The notes under the pieces are model-generated. The model saw only the letters and a list, made by a program, of their open reading frames with translations, was not told the origin of the DNA and made no database searches. A stretch of DNA of 64,000 bases from positions 151,348-215,347 of the forward strand of contig NZ_JAAVUV010000013.1 in the NCBI RefSeq assembly GCF_018449635.1, in the 5' to 3' direction. The DNA is from Caballeronia sp. dw_276. Its GTDB lineage: Bacteria; Pseudomonadota; Gammaproteobacteria; Burkholderiales; Burkholderiaceae. Within the stretch, counting starts at the first letter, position 1. The number at the start of each line of letters is the position of its first letter. Positions 53,510-63,231 of this stretch are shown piece by piece. The position numbers and the translations under genes were made by a program.

Positions 53510-53980
53510 ATGAACACGTCACAGTCATTTGTCAACGATACCGCAGACACGCTTGCGGTCGTCGATGCCCTCTATCGTTTTGCCGCCGGCATCGATCTTC
53601 GCGACAAGAGCCTTCTGTCGTCCTCTCTCGCAGAGAATGCCGTATCGGACTTTCGCCTGGCTGCCGCCAAAGCGGGATTCGACTATCCGGTCATCGAGGG
53701 CAGAGACGTTATCGTCGCAGCCCTTACGACCTCCCTCGCGACGCTGGACACCACGCATTCCGTGACAAACCCGCGTGTCACCATCGACGGTGACACGGCA
53801 CGACTGGACGCACTCGTGGAAGCCCAGCATGTCCCTCGGAACGATCACACTCATCATTATCTGATGAAGAACCGCTACGATGTCGAGCTGGCAAGAGAGG
53901 GCGACATCTGGGTCATCACACGAACCACGGTGGATAACGTTTGGCGCTCAGGCGATCCTGCTGTTCTTTCTGTCGTCTAG
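53510..53980 (+). CDS. SnoaL-like (NTF2-fold) protein 2
   Basis: A 156-residue SnoaL-like protein with the signatures VVDALYRFAAGIDLRDKSLL and ENAVSDFRLAAAKAGF, followed by DTTHSVTNPRVTIDGDTARL and a His-rich stretch (RNDHTHHYLMKNRYDVEL). The pattern is typical of SnoaL-4-type dehydratase/isomerase-like proteins. It is the last gene of the AraC-controlled operon, 93 bases after the first SnoaL gene. Two different SnoaL proteins in one operon suggest a multistep conversion. Confidence 0.85.
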   Translation: MNTSQSFVNDTADTLAVVDALYRFAAGIDLRDKSLLSSSLAENAVSDFRLAAAKAGFDYPVIEGRDVIVAALTTSLATLDTTHSVTNPRVTIDGDTARLDALVEAQHVPRNDHTHHYLMKNRYDVELAREGDIWVITRTTVDNVWRSGDPAVLSVV

Positions 53981-54127
53981 AGAGCGCTTACTAAAACGTC
54001 GAGTGATGCAGTATCAAGTCGCCGCCGCCTCTCTTTTCAAGCTATAGCCCGCACGTCGTTTGTAGAAAACTAAGCGCCGGCTGAATTTACCCCTTGTGAC
54101 CCGGCGGCTTGATCATGCGGTCGATAA

Positions 54128-54826
54128 GAGAACGCTGTCCTTGTCTTTACTAACGGTCACGCGTTCCCGGGCGTCTGGCTGAAAGCGGAAGAGTTCTCGA
54201 CCTCTGTTGTCGATGATGTGACTGCATTACGCAAACGTGTGAAGCTGAAGGAAATGGTCGTATTCGAGTCGACGATGCTCACGCACCGACCTTACCCGGC
54301 TTTCAGCTTCGCCATCGGGAATGGTGACGAGCAGATCTCCGAGGAAGCCGAACGCAGTTTTCACCTGGCTGTTGACATTCGCCGCGCTCGACTGCAACGC
54401 ATCAAGCCGCTTGCCAGCGAGCAGGTGGTTGAGCGAGGGACGGCCGGCACGGAAGGAACAAATCTGGAACGCCGACTTGAGGATTCTCCGGAGTTGCCAG
54501 AAGACCTGGAGAATTTTGCTGACGACAAGGCTGTCGAACGCCTAGAGGACCGACTGACCCGCTGGCAGCGGAAGCTCCTTGACCTGTCGCTTCGAAATAA
54601 CCTGCGGAGCTTCAAGGCTGGCAAGAAATCACTGAAGCTGGATGCACCTGCCCCGGGTCACCTTGAGCACATTCTCGCCGAAGGTCACATCATCAAGTTG
54701 CTTACGCGGGCGGACTTAATGGATGGGAACGACCCTCGTAGCCAGGTAATTCACGAAGCGCGTGAGCGCGAAAACATCAGGCGTTCCCACGCGTTAGATG
54801 CTTTGAAGCGCAAAGAGGTTTTTTGT
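54128..54826 (+). pseudogene. DUF4011 helicase N-terminal fragment
   Basis: The frame is open from 54128 and shows VWLKAEEFSTSVVDDVTALR, LKEMVVFESTMLTHRPYPAF, and RLTRWQRKLLDLSLRNNLRS, SLKLDAPAPGHLEHILAEGH, with ADLMDGNDPRSQVIHEARER. These are hallmark blocks of DUF4011, the N-terminal part of very large (more than 1500-residue) helicase/nuclease proteins common in defence-rich islands. The gene is cut off after KRKEVF and joins, near 54826, a recombinase 3' fragment. The first start is missing or lost. Confidence 0.8.
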
Positions 54827-54845
54827 CGGACTCTCGCCAGACGAG

Positions 54846-55430
54846 ATGGGACATTCCACGGCGGACTCGTCAGCCCACTGTGATACCGAGCAACCCTCCG
54901 TCTGGGCGCTCGCCGTCATCGGCAAACACCGCAAGCAACGTACGGTGCCCGTGAGCGCGGCGACGGTCGCAGCGTTGCGCGCGCACCGGGCGGATCGGGG
55001 ACTGGACTTTGATGCAGCGCACGCCCAGGGTCCCTTGATCGCACCGGTGGTGATCAACAGGATCGACGCGTCGCTGGCGAAAAATGGCGACGCATCGGCG
55101 GGGCAGGGCGCGACCGTCCACCAGTTTCATGTGCCCTACGCGGCAGATGCACTGGCGAGACTCGTGCGCGAAGCCATCCGACGCATTGCAGAAGCAATGT
55201 TGCGCGAAGGTGCGCTGTCACACGATGCGCACATCAAGCTCCTGGGCACCTCGGCACAGGCGTTCCGGCATACCTTTGGTACTCAAACGGTTGCCCGAGG
55301 TATGCCAATCGATGTAGCGCAACGGATTTTGGGACACGCGTCATTGCAGACAACGTCGATCTATGTGCGGGCCGAGCGCCAGCGGATGCTTGATGAAGCG
55401 GCGAAATATTATTTGGAAGACGGCGGCTAG
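54846..55430 (+). pseudogene. Tyrosine recombinase 3' fragment (second copy)
   Basis: It encodes about 190 residues matching the last third of the recombinase at 41748-43691: WALAVIGKHRKQRTVPVSAA, VPYAADALARLVREAIRRIA, AFRHTFGTQTVARGMPIDVA, and the nucleophile Tyr in SIYVRAERQRM. The first catalytic Arg and the core-binding domain are missing, so it cannot recombine alone. DNA identity with the first copy is high from about 54853 onward. It is fused in another frame to the DUF4011 fragment. Confidence 0.85.
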
Positions 55431-55577
55431 TCGGCTCCGGCGAATGCAGTGCCGAAGCAATTGCGCCGCAGCACTCCAAGAGTGGCGCTGCTGCGCATAG
55501 CGCTCTTGTCCGGGTAAGGTATCCTCAGGCTTGGCACGCATTGCGGCGCTCACCCAAATCAAATGGAGAAGACAGAC

Positions 55578-55853
55578 ATGAACAAGCAGGAACTGATCGA
55601 CGCAGTGGCGAATCAAGCGGGCATCGCGAAGTCGGCAGCAGAAGAAACGATCAACGCATTCCTTGAGACCGTGACCAAAGCGGTGGTCAAGGGCGATGCG
55701 GTTCAGCTGATCGGCTTTGGGTCGTTTGGCACAGGCGCACGCGCTGCACGAGCCGGGCGCAACCCGAAGACCGGCGAGACTCTGCAAATTGCGGCGTCAA
55801 AGACCGTTAAATTTACCGCTGGCAAGGCGTTCAAGGACGCGGTGAATAAGTAG
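55578..55853 (+). CDS. HU-family DNA-binding protein (second intact copy)
   Basis: A 91-residue HU: MNKQELIDAVANQAGIAKSA, VQLIGFGSFGTGARAARAGR, NPKTGETLQIAASKTVKFTA and KAFKDAVNK. It is nearly identical in length and core to the HU at 30391 but differs at its N-terminus. ATG 55578 has GGAGAAG upstream. It follows the recombinase fragment by about 150 bases, so insertion of the whole block may have brought it in. Confidence 0.95.
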   Translation: MNKQELIDAVANQAGIAKSAAEETINAFLETVTKAVVKGDAVQLIGFGSFGTGARAARAGRNPKTGETLQIAASKTVKFTAGKAFKDAVNK

Positions 55854-56312
55854 CCCGTTGACCCGTTATTCCGCCGGTCTCACTTGCGGGCGGCATTTGA
55901 TCGCTTAATTGCTGTCCGACCACTGCGGAATGCCAATCATCTAGAGATAATTGTTTCTGTCGGTCGGCGCCTGATTCCAAGAGGCTCCTGCCGTCATCAG
56001 ATTCTGCACCGAACGCGCGTGGGTCAGTCGGCGGCAGCTTATGAGCACGGTGCAATTGATGCAGAACAACATCCCTGGAACCGACGCGTCCCACAAGACT
56101 GTTTTTTACAATCGCATTCGCTACAGGGCCAATTGCACCATCCTCTGCACGGTTTGGATCACCGTAAAGAACGCGTCCTCGTGACCACCAAGTTTGATGA
56201 TCAACTTCTAGGAAACCGAGCGGCAGCAAAGGTACGTTGACTGGCTTTGACGCAGGGCGAAGGAACTGGTATCCGCACGGCGGTGATGTACAGTCACCGC
56301 GTGCGGACCGTC
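55854..56312. other. Gene-free stretch
   Basis: A minus-strand frame (55831-56406) overlaps it but lacks a start signal or recognisable product. No hairpin noticed. Confidence 0.35.
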
Positions 56313-57218
56313 TTAAGGGAGCGTGTTGCCGCCAGCGATGCCGAAGACCTCGCCAGTGATGAAGCTTGATTCTTGTGATGCAAGAAGAACGTACACGGGC
56401 GCACATTCGGCTGGTTGACCGGGCCGCTTCATCGGCACTTCCGAACCAAACGAGGGGATGGCGTCCTGAGGCTGGCCGCCGCTGGGCTGCAACGGCGTCC
56501 AGAAAGGACCTGGCGCTACCGCATTTACGCGGATTCCCTTCGACACAACTTGCTTTGACAGTGCTTTCGTGAACGCGACGATTGCTGATTTCGTCGGGGC
56601 GTAGTCAAGCAATGAAGGCGAGGGCTGATATGCCTGAATTGAAGACGTATTAATAACGGTGGCGCCTGCCGGCATGTGCGGCAACGCCGCCTTACACAAC
56701 CAGAAAAGCGCAAACACATTCGTGCGGAAGGTCGCTTCAAATTGCTCGGTCGTCAGATCTGCGATGTCCTCTTGTGCGGTTTGCTTGCCAGCAACGTTCA
56801 CAAGAATGTCGAGACCTGCAAGTGTGTTTTTGGCTTGGCTCACAAGATTTTTGCAGAATTCTTCGCTTTGTAGATCGCCTGGAATCGCAACGGCGCGACG
56901 ACCCTCGGCCTCAATCAAAGCAACAACCTCCTTCGCATCCGCTTCCTCTGAAGGTAGGTAGTTCAACACAATGTCGGCGCCTTCGCGGGCAAATGCAATC
57001 GCGACTGCGCGCCCGATTCCGGAATCCGCGCCCGTGATCAGCGCTTTACGTCCTGCGAGCCGCCCGAACCCCTTATAGCTTTTTTCGCCATGGTCAGGCG
57101 CCGGCGTCATGTCGTGGATCGAGCCGGGCGGCGTTAGGGGCTGCTTCGGGAACTCGGGCTGAGGATATTGAGTAAGCGGGTTTTGCATCGCATACTGATT
57201 CGGTGTGTCATTGCTCAT
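56313..57218 (-). CDS. Short-chain dehydrogenase, general-stress type
   Basis: A 301-residue SDR with a 50-residue Pro-rich N-terminal extension (PQPEFPKQPLTPPGSIHDM), typical of the YhdF/GSP39-like stress-related subgroup. The core has ALITGADSGIGRAVAIAFA, DILVNVAGKQ, Ser in TVINTSSIQAY and YAPTKSA. It ends near the usual site (FGIAGGNTLP). ATG 57218 has GGAGG five bases upstream. It is the last of three minus-strand genes with the glucosidase and the esterase, a combination often seen in stress or starvation gene sets. Confidence 0.92.
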   Translation of the reverse strand: MSNDTPNQYAMQNPLTQYPQPEFPKQPLTPPGSIHDMTPAPDHGEKSYKGFGRLAGRKALITGADSGIGRAVAIAFAREGADIVLNYLPSEEADAKEVVALIEAEGRRAVAIPGDLQSEEFCKNLVSQAKNTLAGLDILVNVAGKQTAQEDIADLTTEQFEATFRTNVFALFWLCKAALPHMPAGATVINTSSIQAYQPSPSLLDYAPTKSAIVAFTKALSKQVVSKGIRVNAVAPGPFWTPLQPSGGQPQDAIPSFGSEVPMKRPGQPAECAPVYVLLASQESSFITGEVFGIAGGNTLP

Positions 57219-57339
57219 GGATCCTCCAAAGGGTTGAACATATAGCGGAAGATTTAACTCTCCGTGCTTGGCGTTCACATTCAGCAAATGGCGGGCCCGT
57301 AGCGATTGACGAGGAGGTTTGCGATGGCCGACTGTGACG

Positions 57340-59163
57340 CTAAGAGCGTGATCCGAACGGCGCACCGGCCAATGTCATGATCGAATGGACCATGGTCAAA
57401 TGAGTAAGCCCTTGAGGCAAGTTACCGAGAAATTCACCCGTGTTCGGATCAGCCATTTCTGAGTACACGCCAACACCATGGTTAAGGGCACGGACGATGG
57501 CCTCAAACATGGCATTGGCTTGCTCCCGTTGACCTAGTAATAGACGCGCCTCGATTTGCCAGAAGGTGCATGCAAGGAAGCAGCCTTCCTCGTCCGCCAC
57601 GCCGGTATATCTGTAGTGATACGGGCCCGTGCCAAGTTCGCGCTGAATTGCATCGAGCGTCGACAGGAGCCGCTCCTCGCCGTCGAAGCGAAAGCGAACG
57701 GCGAGCGCCATGGATGCATCGAGACGGTCGCTACCTGGAAACATCACGAACGCGTTCTTTTCTTCGGACCAGCAATGTTCTTCGATCCAACAAGCAACGG
57801 AATCGCGCTCCCGCGCCCATCTGTCGCGACAAGTGGTCGGCAACTCACCCGCATCGGCGAGCTCAACGGCTCGCGCCAGGGCCTGCCACGCGCTCACCTT
57901 TGACATGGTGTAATGCTGCGGTTCTTCCAGCTCCCACATGCCCGCGTCCTTGCGGCGCCAGCTTTCCGCGCATTGGTCAGCGAGCCGCGACAGTGTTTGT
58001 GCGCTGCGTGCATCAAGAATGTTGCCGTGTTCCACGAACACCGATGCAGTCTCAAGGATGTCACCGAAAACGCCATGCTGGTGCTGGTTAGTCGCAGCAT
58101 TACCCGTTGAAACTGGTGTCGAGTGCCTGTATCCAGGCAAATCGATTGTCGTAACGTCCGAGACAACATCGCCGCGAAGTGAGTACAACACCTGTGGATC
58201 TTTGGTCTCTAGCCGCTTGAGCAGCCAGGTGAATGCGGCCTTCGCTTCTGCCTGAGCATCGATGCGCAAGAATGCCTTAATCGTGTAACCCGCATCGCGC
58301 ACCCATGCATAACGATAGTCGTAGTTTTTCGACGACCCAATCTTCTCTGGCAAGGACGTTGTGCCGGCCGCCGCTATCGCGCCGCTCGGCGAGAAAAGCA
58401 GTAGCTTTAACGCCAAGGCACTGCGCACAAGCAGCGCACGGTGCGGTCCTTCATACTTTAATTTTCGAGACCACTGTTTCCATTCGTCGTCGGATCCGTC
58501 GATTCGCTGATCGATCTCGGCAATGGGTGGAACGACCAGTGGCTCGTCTTCACCGGCGATGATGGCCAGCGTCTCACGCTGCCCAGCGACGACATCGAAG
58601 TGTGCCACGAGGCCATCGTCAAATGCATCGTTGACAATCACAGCCGCGCTGTGAATGAAGAGACCGAGCACCCGGTCGGCATGGAAGACCAGATGCTCGC
58701 CGGCGGTCGTGCAGTAGGGATTGATCGTATCCGCTCGCCGACTGTAGCGGATCTTGACCACGAAACGGACAGTGCCCTGGATACCTTCAACCCGGCGCGC
58801 AAGCTCTGCCCACGGCAGCCGACCAGCCGCTCCGCTGTTATGCGATTCGGTCAGCATGGCTCTTCCGGAGTTGGTGCTGAAAATGGTCTCGAGGACGTTG
58901 CTGTCTTCCCGATACCGTCGCTCAACCGTGAAGTCCTCGTGTGGGGTTATAGAGAAAAAACCGCCGTGCCCGGGGTCTAGTAACCGATCGAATAAAGGAG
59001 GCGAGTCGATGTTTGGAACGCACCACCAGTCGATCGAGCCGTCGGCACCACTTAGAGCGATTGAGCGACCATCGCCCAGCGCGCCGTACGCATCGAGCGC
59101 CAGGAACCCGTCTGCATCACGGCGCCCATCATGATGTAAAGCGGGAACGACGGGCATAACCAT
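57340..59163 (-). CDS. GH15-type glycoside hydrolase (glucoamylase/trehalase-like)
   Basis: A 607-residue protein. Residues about 25-240 are the trehalase-like N-terminal domain (ALDAYGALGDGRSIALSGAD and DWWCVPNIDSPPLFDRLLDP). The rest is the (alpha/alpha)6 barrel of glycoside hydrolase family 15. Motifs include SSKNYDYRYAWVRDAGYTIK, the acid Glu in MWELEEP and the base Glu in GVYSEMADPNTGEFLGNLPQ. It probably cleaves alpha-linked glucans or trehalose; no signal peptide is seen, so it acts in the cytoplasm. ATG 59163 has AAGG eight bases upstream. It lies 71 bp after the esterase gene. Confidence 0.9.
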   Translation of the reverse strand: MVMPVVPALHHDGRRDADGFLALDAYGALGDGRSIALSGADGSIDWWCVPNIDSPPLFDRLLDPGHGGFFSITPHEDFTVERRYREDSNVLETIFSTNSGRAMLTESHNSGAAGRLPWAELARRVEGIQGTVRFVVKIRYSRRADTINPYCTTAGEHLVFHADRVLGLFIHSAAVIVNDAFDDGLVAHFDVVAGQRETLAIIAGEDEPLVVPPIAEIDQRIDGSDDEWKQWSRKLKYEGPHRALLVRSALALKLLLFSPSGAIAAAGTTSLPEKIGSSKNYDYRYAWVRDAGYTIKAFLRIDAQAEAKAAFTWLLKRLETKDPQVLYSLRGDVVSDVTTIDLPGYRHSTPVSTGNAATNQHQHGVFGDILETASVFVEHGNILDARSAQTLSRLADQCAESWRRKDAGMWELEEPQHYTMSKVSAWQALARAVELADAGELPTTCRDRWARERDSVACWIEEHCWSEEKNAFVMFPGSDRLDASMALAVRFRFDGEERLLSTLDAIQRELGTGPYHYRYTGVADEEGCFLACTFWQIEARLLLGQREQANAMFEAIVRALNHGVGVYSEMADPNTGEFLGNLPQGLTHLTMVHSIMTLAGAPFGSRS

Positions 59164-59234
59164 AGATTGACCTTCGTTGATTTGCGTGAAATGAAGAGTT
59201 CGGGCGGTGCGGGGCGGCCCGAACATTATCCTGT

Positions 59235-60374
59235 TTACATTCCTGTTCCGAACGCTTGCTGCAGACGTTGACCCGCGTAAGCTTGTGCATCCTTGGCTTT
59301 CTGGACAACCGCAGCCGTGCCAAAGAATTCATGGGTCACGCCGTCATACACCTTGCGGTCAACCTGCCCGTTGGCTTGAGTGAGCGACTTCTGCAACATT
59401 TCACCGTCGTCCCGAAGAGGATCGAGGTTAGCGTTGATGATCGTAACGGGCGGCAAGCCTGACAAGTTTGCATGCACGAGATCGAGACGCGTGTCCTGTT
59501 TATCAGCAGGCGTGCTCAACAGCTTGTCGAGGAACCACGAGATCATTGCTTTATTGAGTGGCTTGGCAACGGCGTTTTCGATATACGAAGGCGTATTCAT
59601 GCTTCCTGTTTGCGCAACAGGATAGACCGCAACCACGGCCCGCGGGATGGGCCCATGGGCGTCGCGTGCAGCGATCGCGGTTGCAACCGCTAGGTTCCCG
59701 CCCGCGCTCTCTCCGGCAAGTGCGAGCTTGGTCGGGTCTCCTCCAAACATAATGGCATGAGAGGCGACCCATTTGTACGAAGCGAACGCATCGTCCCACG
59801 CAGCCGGGAATTTCGCCTCCGGCGCGCGCCGATAATCTACAGAAACAACGATCGCATTCGCGGCCTTTGCAAGGCCTCGCGCGCCTCCGTCGTACACCTT
59901 CCGGTCAGCAATGACCCATCCACCGCCGTGGAAGTACGTAATCACAGGGAAGGGCCCTTTCCCGGATGGCCTGTATAACGTCGCTGGCAGTCCGCCGGTC
60001 GCGCCTTGGACGGTGATATCGCGACTCGATACGCCGGGAACAAGCGAGGTAGGTGCCGTATCGCGGCCTTGGCTCTTAAGCACGGCATTGACCGCATCGG
60101 CGACTGTTGGCTGCATCCGTGCCGTCGGGACATCGACCTTTTCAATCGCTTTGGGATCCATCGCCGCCATTGCGTTGAGGACGGCGAGCATGTCATCGTC
60201 GGCGCGCACCGTCGCAGTTGCTTTTGAAACGGTATTGGCAATAGGCGACGGCTTATCGGGTGCGCTGTTGCATGCCGCGAGAGAAAGAGCAAGAGCTATC
60301 GGAATGATGGCTGCCAATGCAGACCTTTGACGGACATGCAGATTTGAATGTAACGTGATTCCCGGCTGGACCAT
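59235..60374 (-). CDS. Alpha/beta hydrolase lipoprotein (HSL-type esterase)
   Basis: A 379-residue esterase with a lipoprotein signal (ALALSLAACNSAP). The core follows the hormone-sensitive-lipase family: oxyanion HGGGWVIAD, nucleophile elbow LALAGESAGGNLAVA (Ser in GESAGG), Asp in INANLDPLRDDG and His in VTHEFFG. It is probably anchored in the envelope and cleaves small acyl esters. ATG 60374 has GGAGAACCT just upstream; the longer frame to 60650 is not used. It heads a minus-strand run with the GH15 enzyme and a stress SDR. Confidence 0.92.
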   Translation of the reverse strand: MVQPGITLHSNLHVRQRSALAAIIPIALALSLAACNSAPDKPSPIANTVSKATATVRADDDMLAVLNAMAAMDPKAIEKVDVPTARMQPTVADAVNAVLKSQGRDTAPTSLVPGVSSRDITVQGATGGLPATLYRPSGKGPFPVITYFHGGGWVIADRKVYDGGARGLAKAANAIVVSVDYRRAPEAKFPAAWDDAFASYKWVASHAIMFGGDPTKLALAGESAGGNLAVATAIAARDAHGPIPRAVVAVYPVAQTGSMNTPSYIENAVAKPLNKAMISWFLDKLLSTPADKQDTRLDLVHANLSGLPPVTIINANLDPLRDDGEMLQKSLTQANGQVDRKVYDGVTHEFFGTAAVVQKAKDAQAYAGQRLQQAFGTGM

Positions 60375-60774
60375 AGGTTCTCCGCTAGAGATTGATGCGC
60401 GGTAGCGCGAATTTTTACGCAAGGAGGGCCATGCGGTGTCCAGTTGCCAGCCGCATTCTTGGGACGCAGTCCGGTTCCGCACGACCTCAGCACATCGCGT
60501 TCCCGAAAGGAAACGTCTGTTGTGCCGGGAATGGCAGCACTGACGGACTTGAGCTGGACGCAAACTTGGGTAAGCCGCTTGAATGGGGTATCTCAGGATC
60601 AAGGCGCTGATTTCGGGGCTGCGCTTCTCGGTTCGACGCTTAGGTGGCAACCAATAAGGCGTCTTTTTTAGCGGTGCATTTGGCCCTTTGCGCTCAACGC
60701 GTCTGCGAATCGGCTAAACTGAAATCAGTCGCTTTACAGCCATCGGTTAATCTTCTTTCGTCCGCTATCAATCC
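60375..60774. other. Gene-free divergent promoter region
   Basis: It separates the esterase and the histidine kinase. AT-rich tracts near 60700-60770 could hold the kinase promoter. No repeat or hairpin recognised. Confidence 0.35.
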
Positions 60775-62481
60775 ATGCAAATCGCGTCACTATTACCGAA
60801 CGAGCCGCTTCGGATTGAGGCGCTTGAACGTATAGGCGTTCTAGATACCCTACCGGAAGATGCGTATAACGATATCGTCGCGCTTGCCGTTCGAATTTGC
60901 GAAGTTCCGATTGCCTTGATATCGCTGATCGATCGTGAGCGTCAATGGTTCAAGGCTTGCATCGGGTTGGATGTAACAGAGACGTCCCGAGATGTTGCCT
61001 TCTGTGCGCACGCTATCCGCACGCCGGATGACCTGTTCATTGTTGAGGACGCATTAAGCGACACTCGCTTTTGCGACAATCCACTTGTCGTGGGCGGCCC
61101 GCGCATTCGCTTTTACGCTGGTGCGCCGATAGTCACGCGGGAGGGCCATGCACTCGGCACGGTCTGCGTAATTGATACGGTGCCACGGTCCTTGTCAGCG
61201 GATCAGAAAAATGCGCTGAAGGCGCTGGCGCGTCAGACCGCATCTTTGCTTCAACTGCGTCTCATGGACATTGAGCGGGCGGAGCAAACAAAAAGCTTGC
61301 GCGAGAAGATCATGGATGCGCTTGCGGACGACGAGCGCGAGCACGATAAATTGCGGCAAAAACAACGGGTCGCTTTGATCGGTCAGCTAACGAGCGGGGT
61401 AGCACACGACTTCAACAATCTTCTTCAATCAGTGAGCGTGAGTCTGCAGCTCATCGAACGCAAATCTGAGAATGCTGTCGCAGTACGCCGATACGCAGCG
61501 GGTGGCCTTCAGTCCGTCGAGAGGGGTGCCAAACTTATCGCTCAATTGTTGGCGTTCTCACGCGATGAGTTGCCAGTGCTTCGACCTATCAATGTCTCGG
61601 CCTGTATCCGCGATATGAAGGAGCTGCTCTCTCGCGTCCTGGGCACTGCGGCGCGTCTTAATTTTGATTTGGAAAACGAAGGCGTCATCGTAATATGCGA
61701 CGGAACTCAGCTCGAAGCGGCGGTGCTTAACGTGGTAATCAACGCTCGCGATGCCATGCCAGATGGCGGCGACATTTACGTCACCACACGCATTCGAAGC
61801 GTCACGTGCGACCCGAACGTTTCAGACGGACCGTATCTCGAGGTGAGGATCGCTGACACCGGCGCCGGGATGCCATACTCGGTCGCGAGCCGGATTTTTG
61901 AGCCTTTCTATTCAACTAAAGGTGACAAAGGAACAGGTCTGGGACTCTCCCAGGTTTTTGCGTTCTCGGTCAGGGCGGGTGGCGCCGCAAGTGTAGAGAC
62001 GGCAATCGACAAGGGCACCGCGATTATCATGCTTCTAAAGCCCACATCAGGCGCCGAGAGCTCGACAGAATTCGACCCTCAAGCCTTAGCGAGTACAGCT
62101 CAAGGGCTCAAGCAATCGCACGTGCTCATCGTCGACGAAAACATCGACACCCAGCATTATCTAGTTGATCTTCTGTCGGATGCGGGTTACTCAGTGCGCT
62201 CTGCAAGGTCTGCCTCCGCAGCCCTCTATGCAGTCGAGCAGCATGTCCCGGATGCGGTGATCGCTAACTACTCCATGCAAGGGTTGAGCGCGGCGTCACT
62301 CACGATTGTCATGCGCGAGGCGGACCCGCAAATGCCTTTGATTTTCATGACGGGCAGATCGGATATTGCGGAAGTGAAAGCGAAGCTGCCTGGCGGCGTC
62401 ATGGTGCTACAAAAGCCCTTCCAATTCCAAACCCTTGTCGACGTGCTCGAAGATGCCATCGTAAAACGCGGGAGCATTTGA
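60775..62481 (+). CDS. GAF-domain hybrid histidine kinase with degenerate receiver
   Basis: A 568-residue soluble sensor kinase. It has an N-terminal GAF domain (VCVIDTVPRSLSADQKNAL) and a HisKA H-box (IGQLTSGVAHDFNNLLQSVS) in which His should be phosphorylated. ATP-binding motifs follow: VVINARDAMPDGG (N box), ADTGAGMP (G1), IFEPFYSTKGDKGTGLGLS (F and G2). The C-terminal receiver (HVLIVDENIDTQHYLVDLLS) has the last catalytic Lys in LQKPFQF, but the phospho-acceptor Asp position reads IANYSMQG, with Asn instead of Asp. No membrane segment is seen. It may instead phosphorylate the response regulator at 63411. ATG 60775 is the first usable start. Confidence 0.92.
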   Translation: MQIASLLPNEPLRIEALERIGVLDTLPEDAYNDIVALAVRICEVPIALISLIDRERQWFKACIGLDVTETSRDVAFCAHAIRTPDDLFIVEDALSDTRFCDNPLVVGGPRIRFYAGAPIVTREGHALGTVCVIDTVPRSLSADQKNALKALARQTASLLQLRLMDIERAEQTKSLREKIMDALADDEREHDKLRQKQRVALIGQLTSGVAHDFNNLLQSVSVSLQLIERKSENAVAVRRYAAGGLQSVERGAKLIAQLLAFSRDELPVLRPINVSACIRDMKELLSRVLGTAARLNFDLENEGVIVICDGTQLEAAVLNVVINARDAMPDGGDIYVTTRIRSVTCDPNVSDGPYLEVRIADTGAGMPYSVASRIFEPFYSTKGDKGTGLGLSQVFAFSVRAGGAASVETAIDKGTAIIMLLKPTSGAESSTEFDPQALASTAQGLKQSHVLIVDENIDTQHYLVDLLSDAGYSVRSARSASAALYAVEQHVPDAVIANYSMQGLSAASLTIVMREADPQMPLIFMTGRSDIAEVKAKLPGGVMVLQKPFQFQTLVDVLEDAIVKRGSI

Positions 62482-62916
62482 TCCGCCAAACGGGCAAGCC
62501 AATCGTTGATCAAAGATTCGCCTGCGGCATCTTATGGCATCTCTGCAGTCACCATTCGGACGAAGCGGGGCGCAGTGGACGCGGTTTCGAACCGACCAAT
62601 GAAAAGATCTATCGAAATGGACAACGGCAACGGTTTTGAAACGGTCGCGCATCTCGGCGCTTGCGCAATACCAGGTGTTTGGAAACGCCCTGTGGGTCAG
62701 GCATCGACAAGATAGCAACATTGGCGGCGGTGGTTCGCCGCGTGCTCGAAACAGAACGCGAATCTGCTCGGCATGAGATCAGAAAATGCATAGTTGGATT
62801 GTCGGCATCACCGATGAGCGTTTCCGAGTGGTGAAGGCACCGCACCAAACCATGGCTCGCGGGATGCGGCGTGAAAATTGCTAAGCTTGTCCATCGACAA
62901 ACCATCGGAGCGCATC
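62482..62916. other. Gene-free stretch
   Basis: No convincing gene or element seen between the kinase and the small gene that follows. Confidence 0.3.
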
Positions 62917-63231
62917 GTGAAAGCAACAATCTTTGCTCATGAGTCTGTGCCCCAGTCTTCGATGGTGGAAATACACCGGTTCAAATTCCAACTCGATGAC
63001 GGAAATCTTCCTCCTTGTGACGAAACCATCTCGTTGCGTACCGCTCGGGTGATCGTCGAAAGCTTAGAAGACGGCAACGCTTTTATTAAAATGCTACGCG
63101 CGATCGTCGCGGCGAGCGCGGACCAATACGATGACTTGGTCGGAAACGCCTATCCTGACCATTTCGTCGCAGACGATGAGTCGATTAATCGCCCAATGCC
63201 TGGGCGCGAAAGCCAAGCACACAGAACGTAA
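62917..63231 (+). CDS. Small protein of unknown function
   Basis: A product of about 104 residues from GTG 62917 (start uncertain; ATG 62962 is also possible). It has a mixed fold (MVEIHRFKFQLDDGNLPPCD, SLRTARVIVESLEDGNAFIK) with a final charged tail. No family recognised. Its place between a kinase and a response regulator suggests a signalling adaptor, which is only inference. Confidence 0.4.
   Translation: MKATIFAHESVPQSSMVEIHRFKFQLDDGNLPPCDETISLRTARVIVESLEDGNAFIKMLRAIVAASADQYDDLVGNAYPDHFVADDESINRPMPGRESQAHRT

Noticed and set aside
55831..56406. Minus-strand 191-codon frame upstream of the HU stop
   Set aside because: It overlaps the SDR 3' end and HU, lacks a start signal and has no family resemblance.
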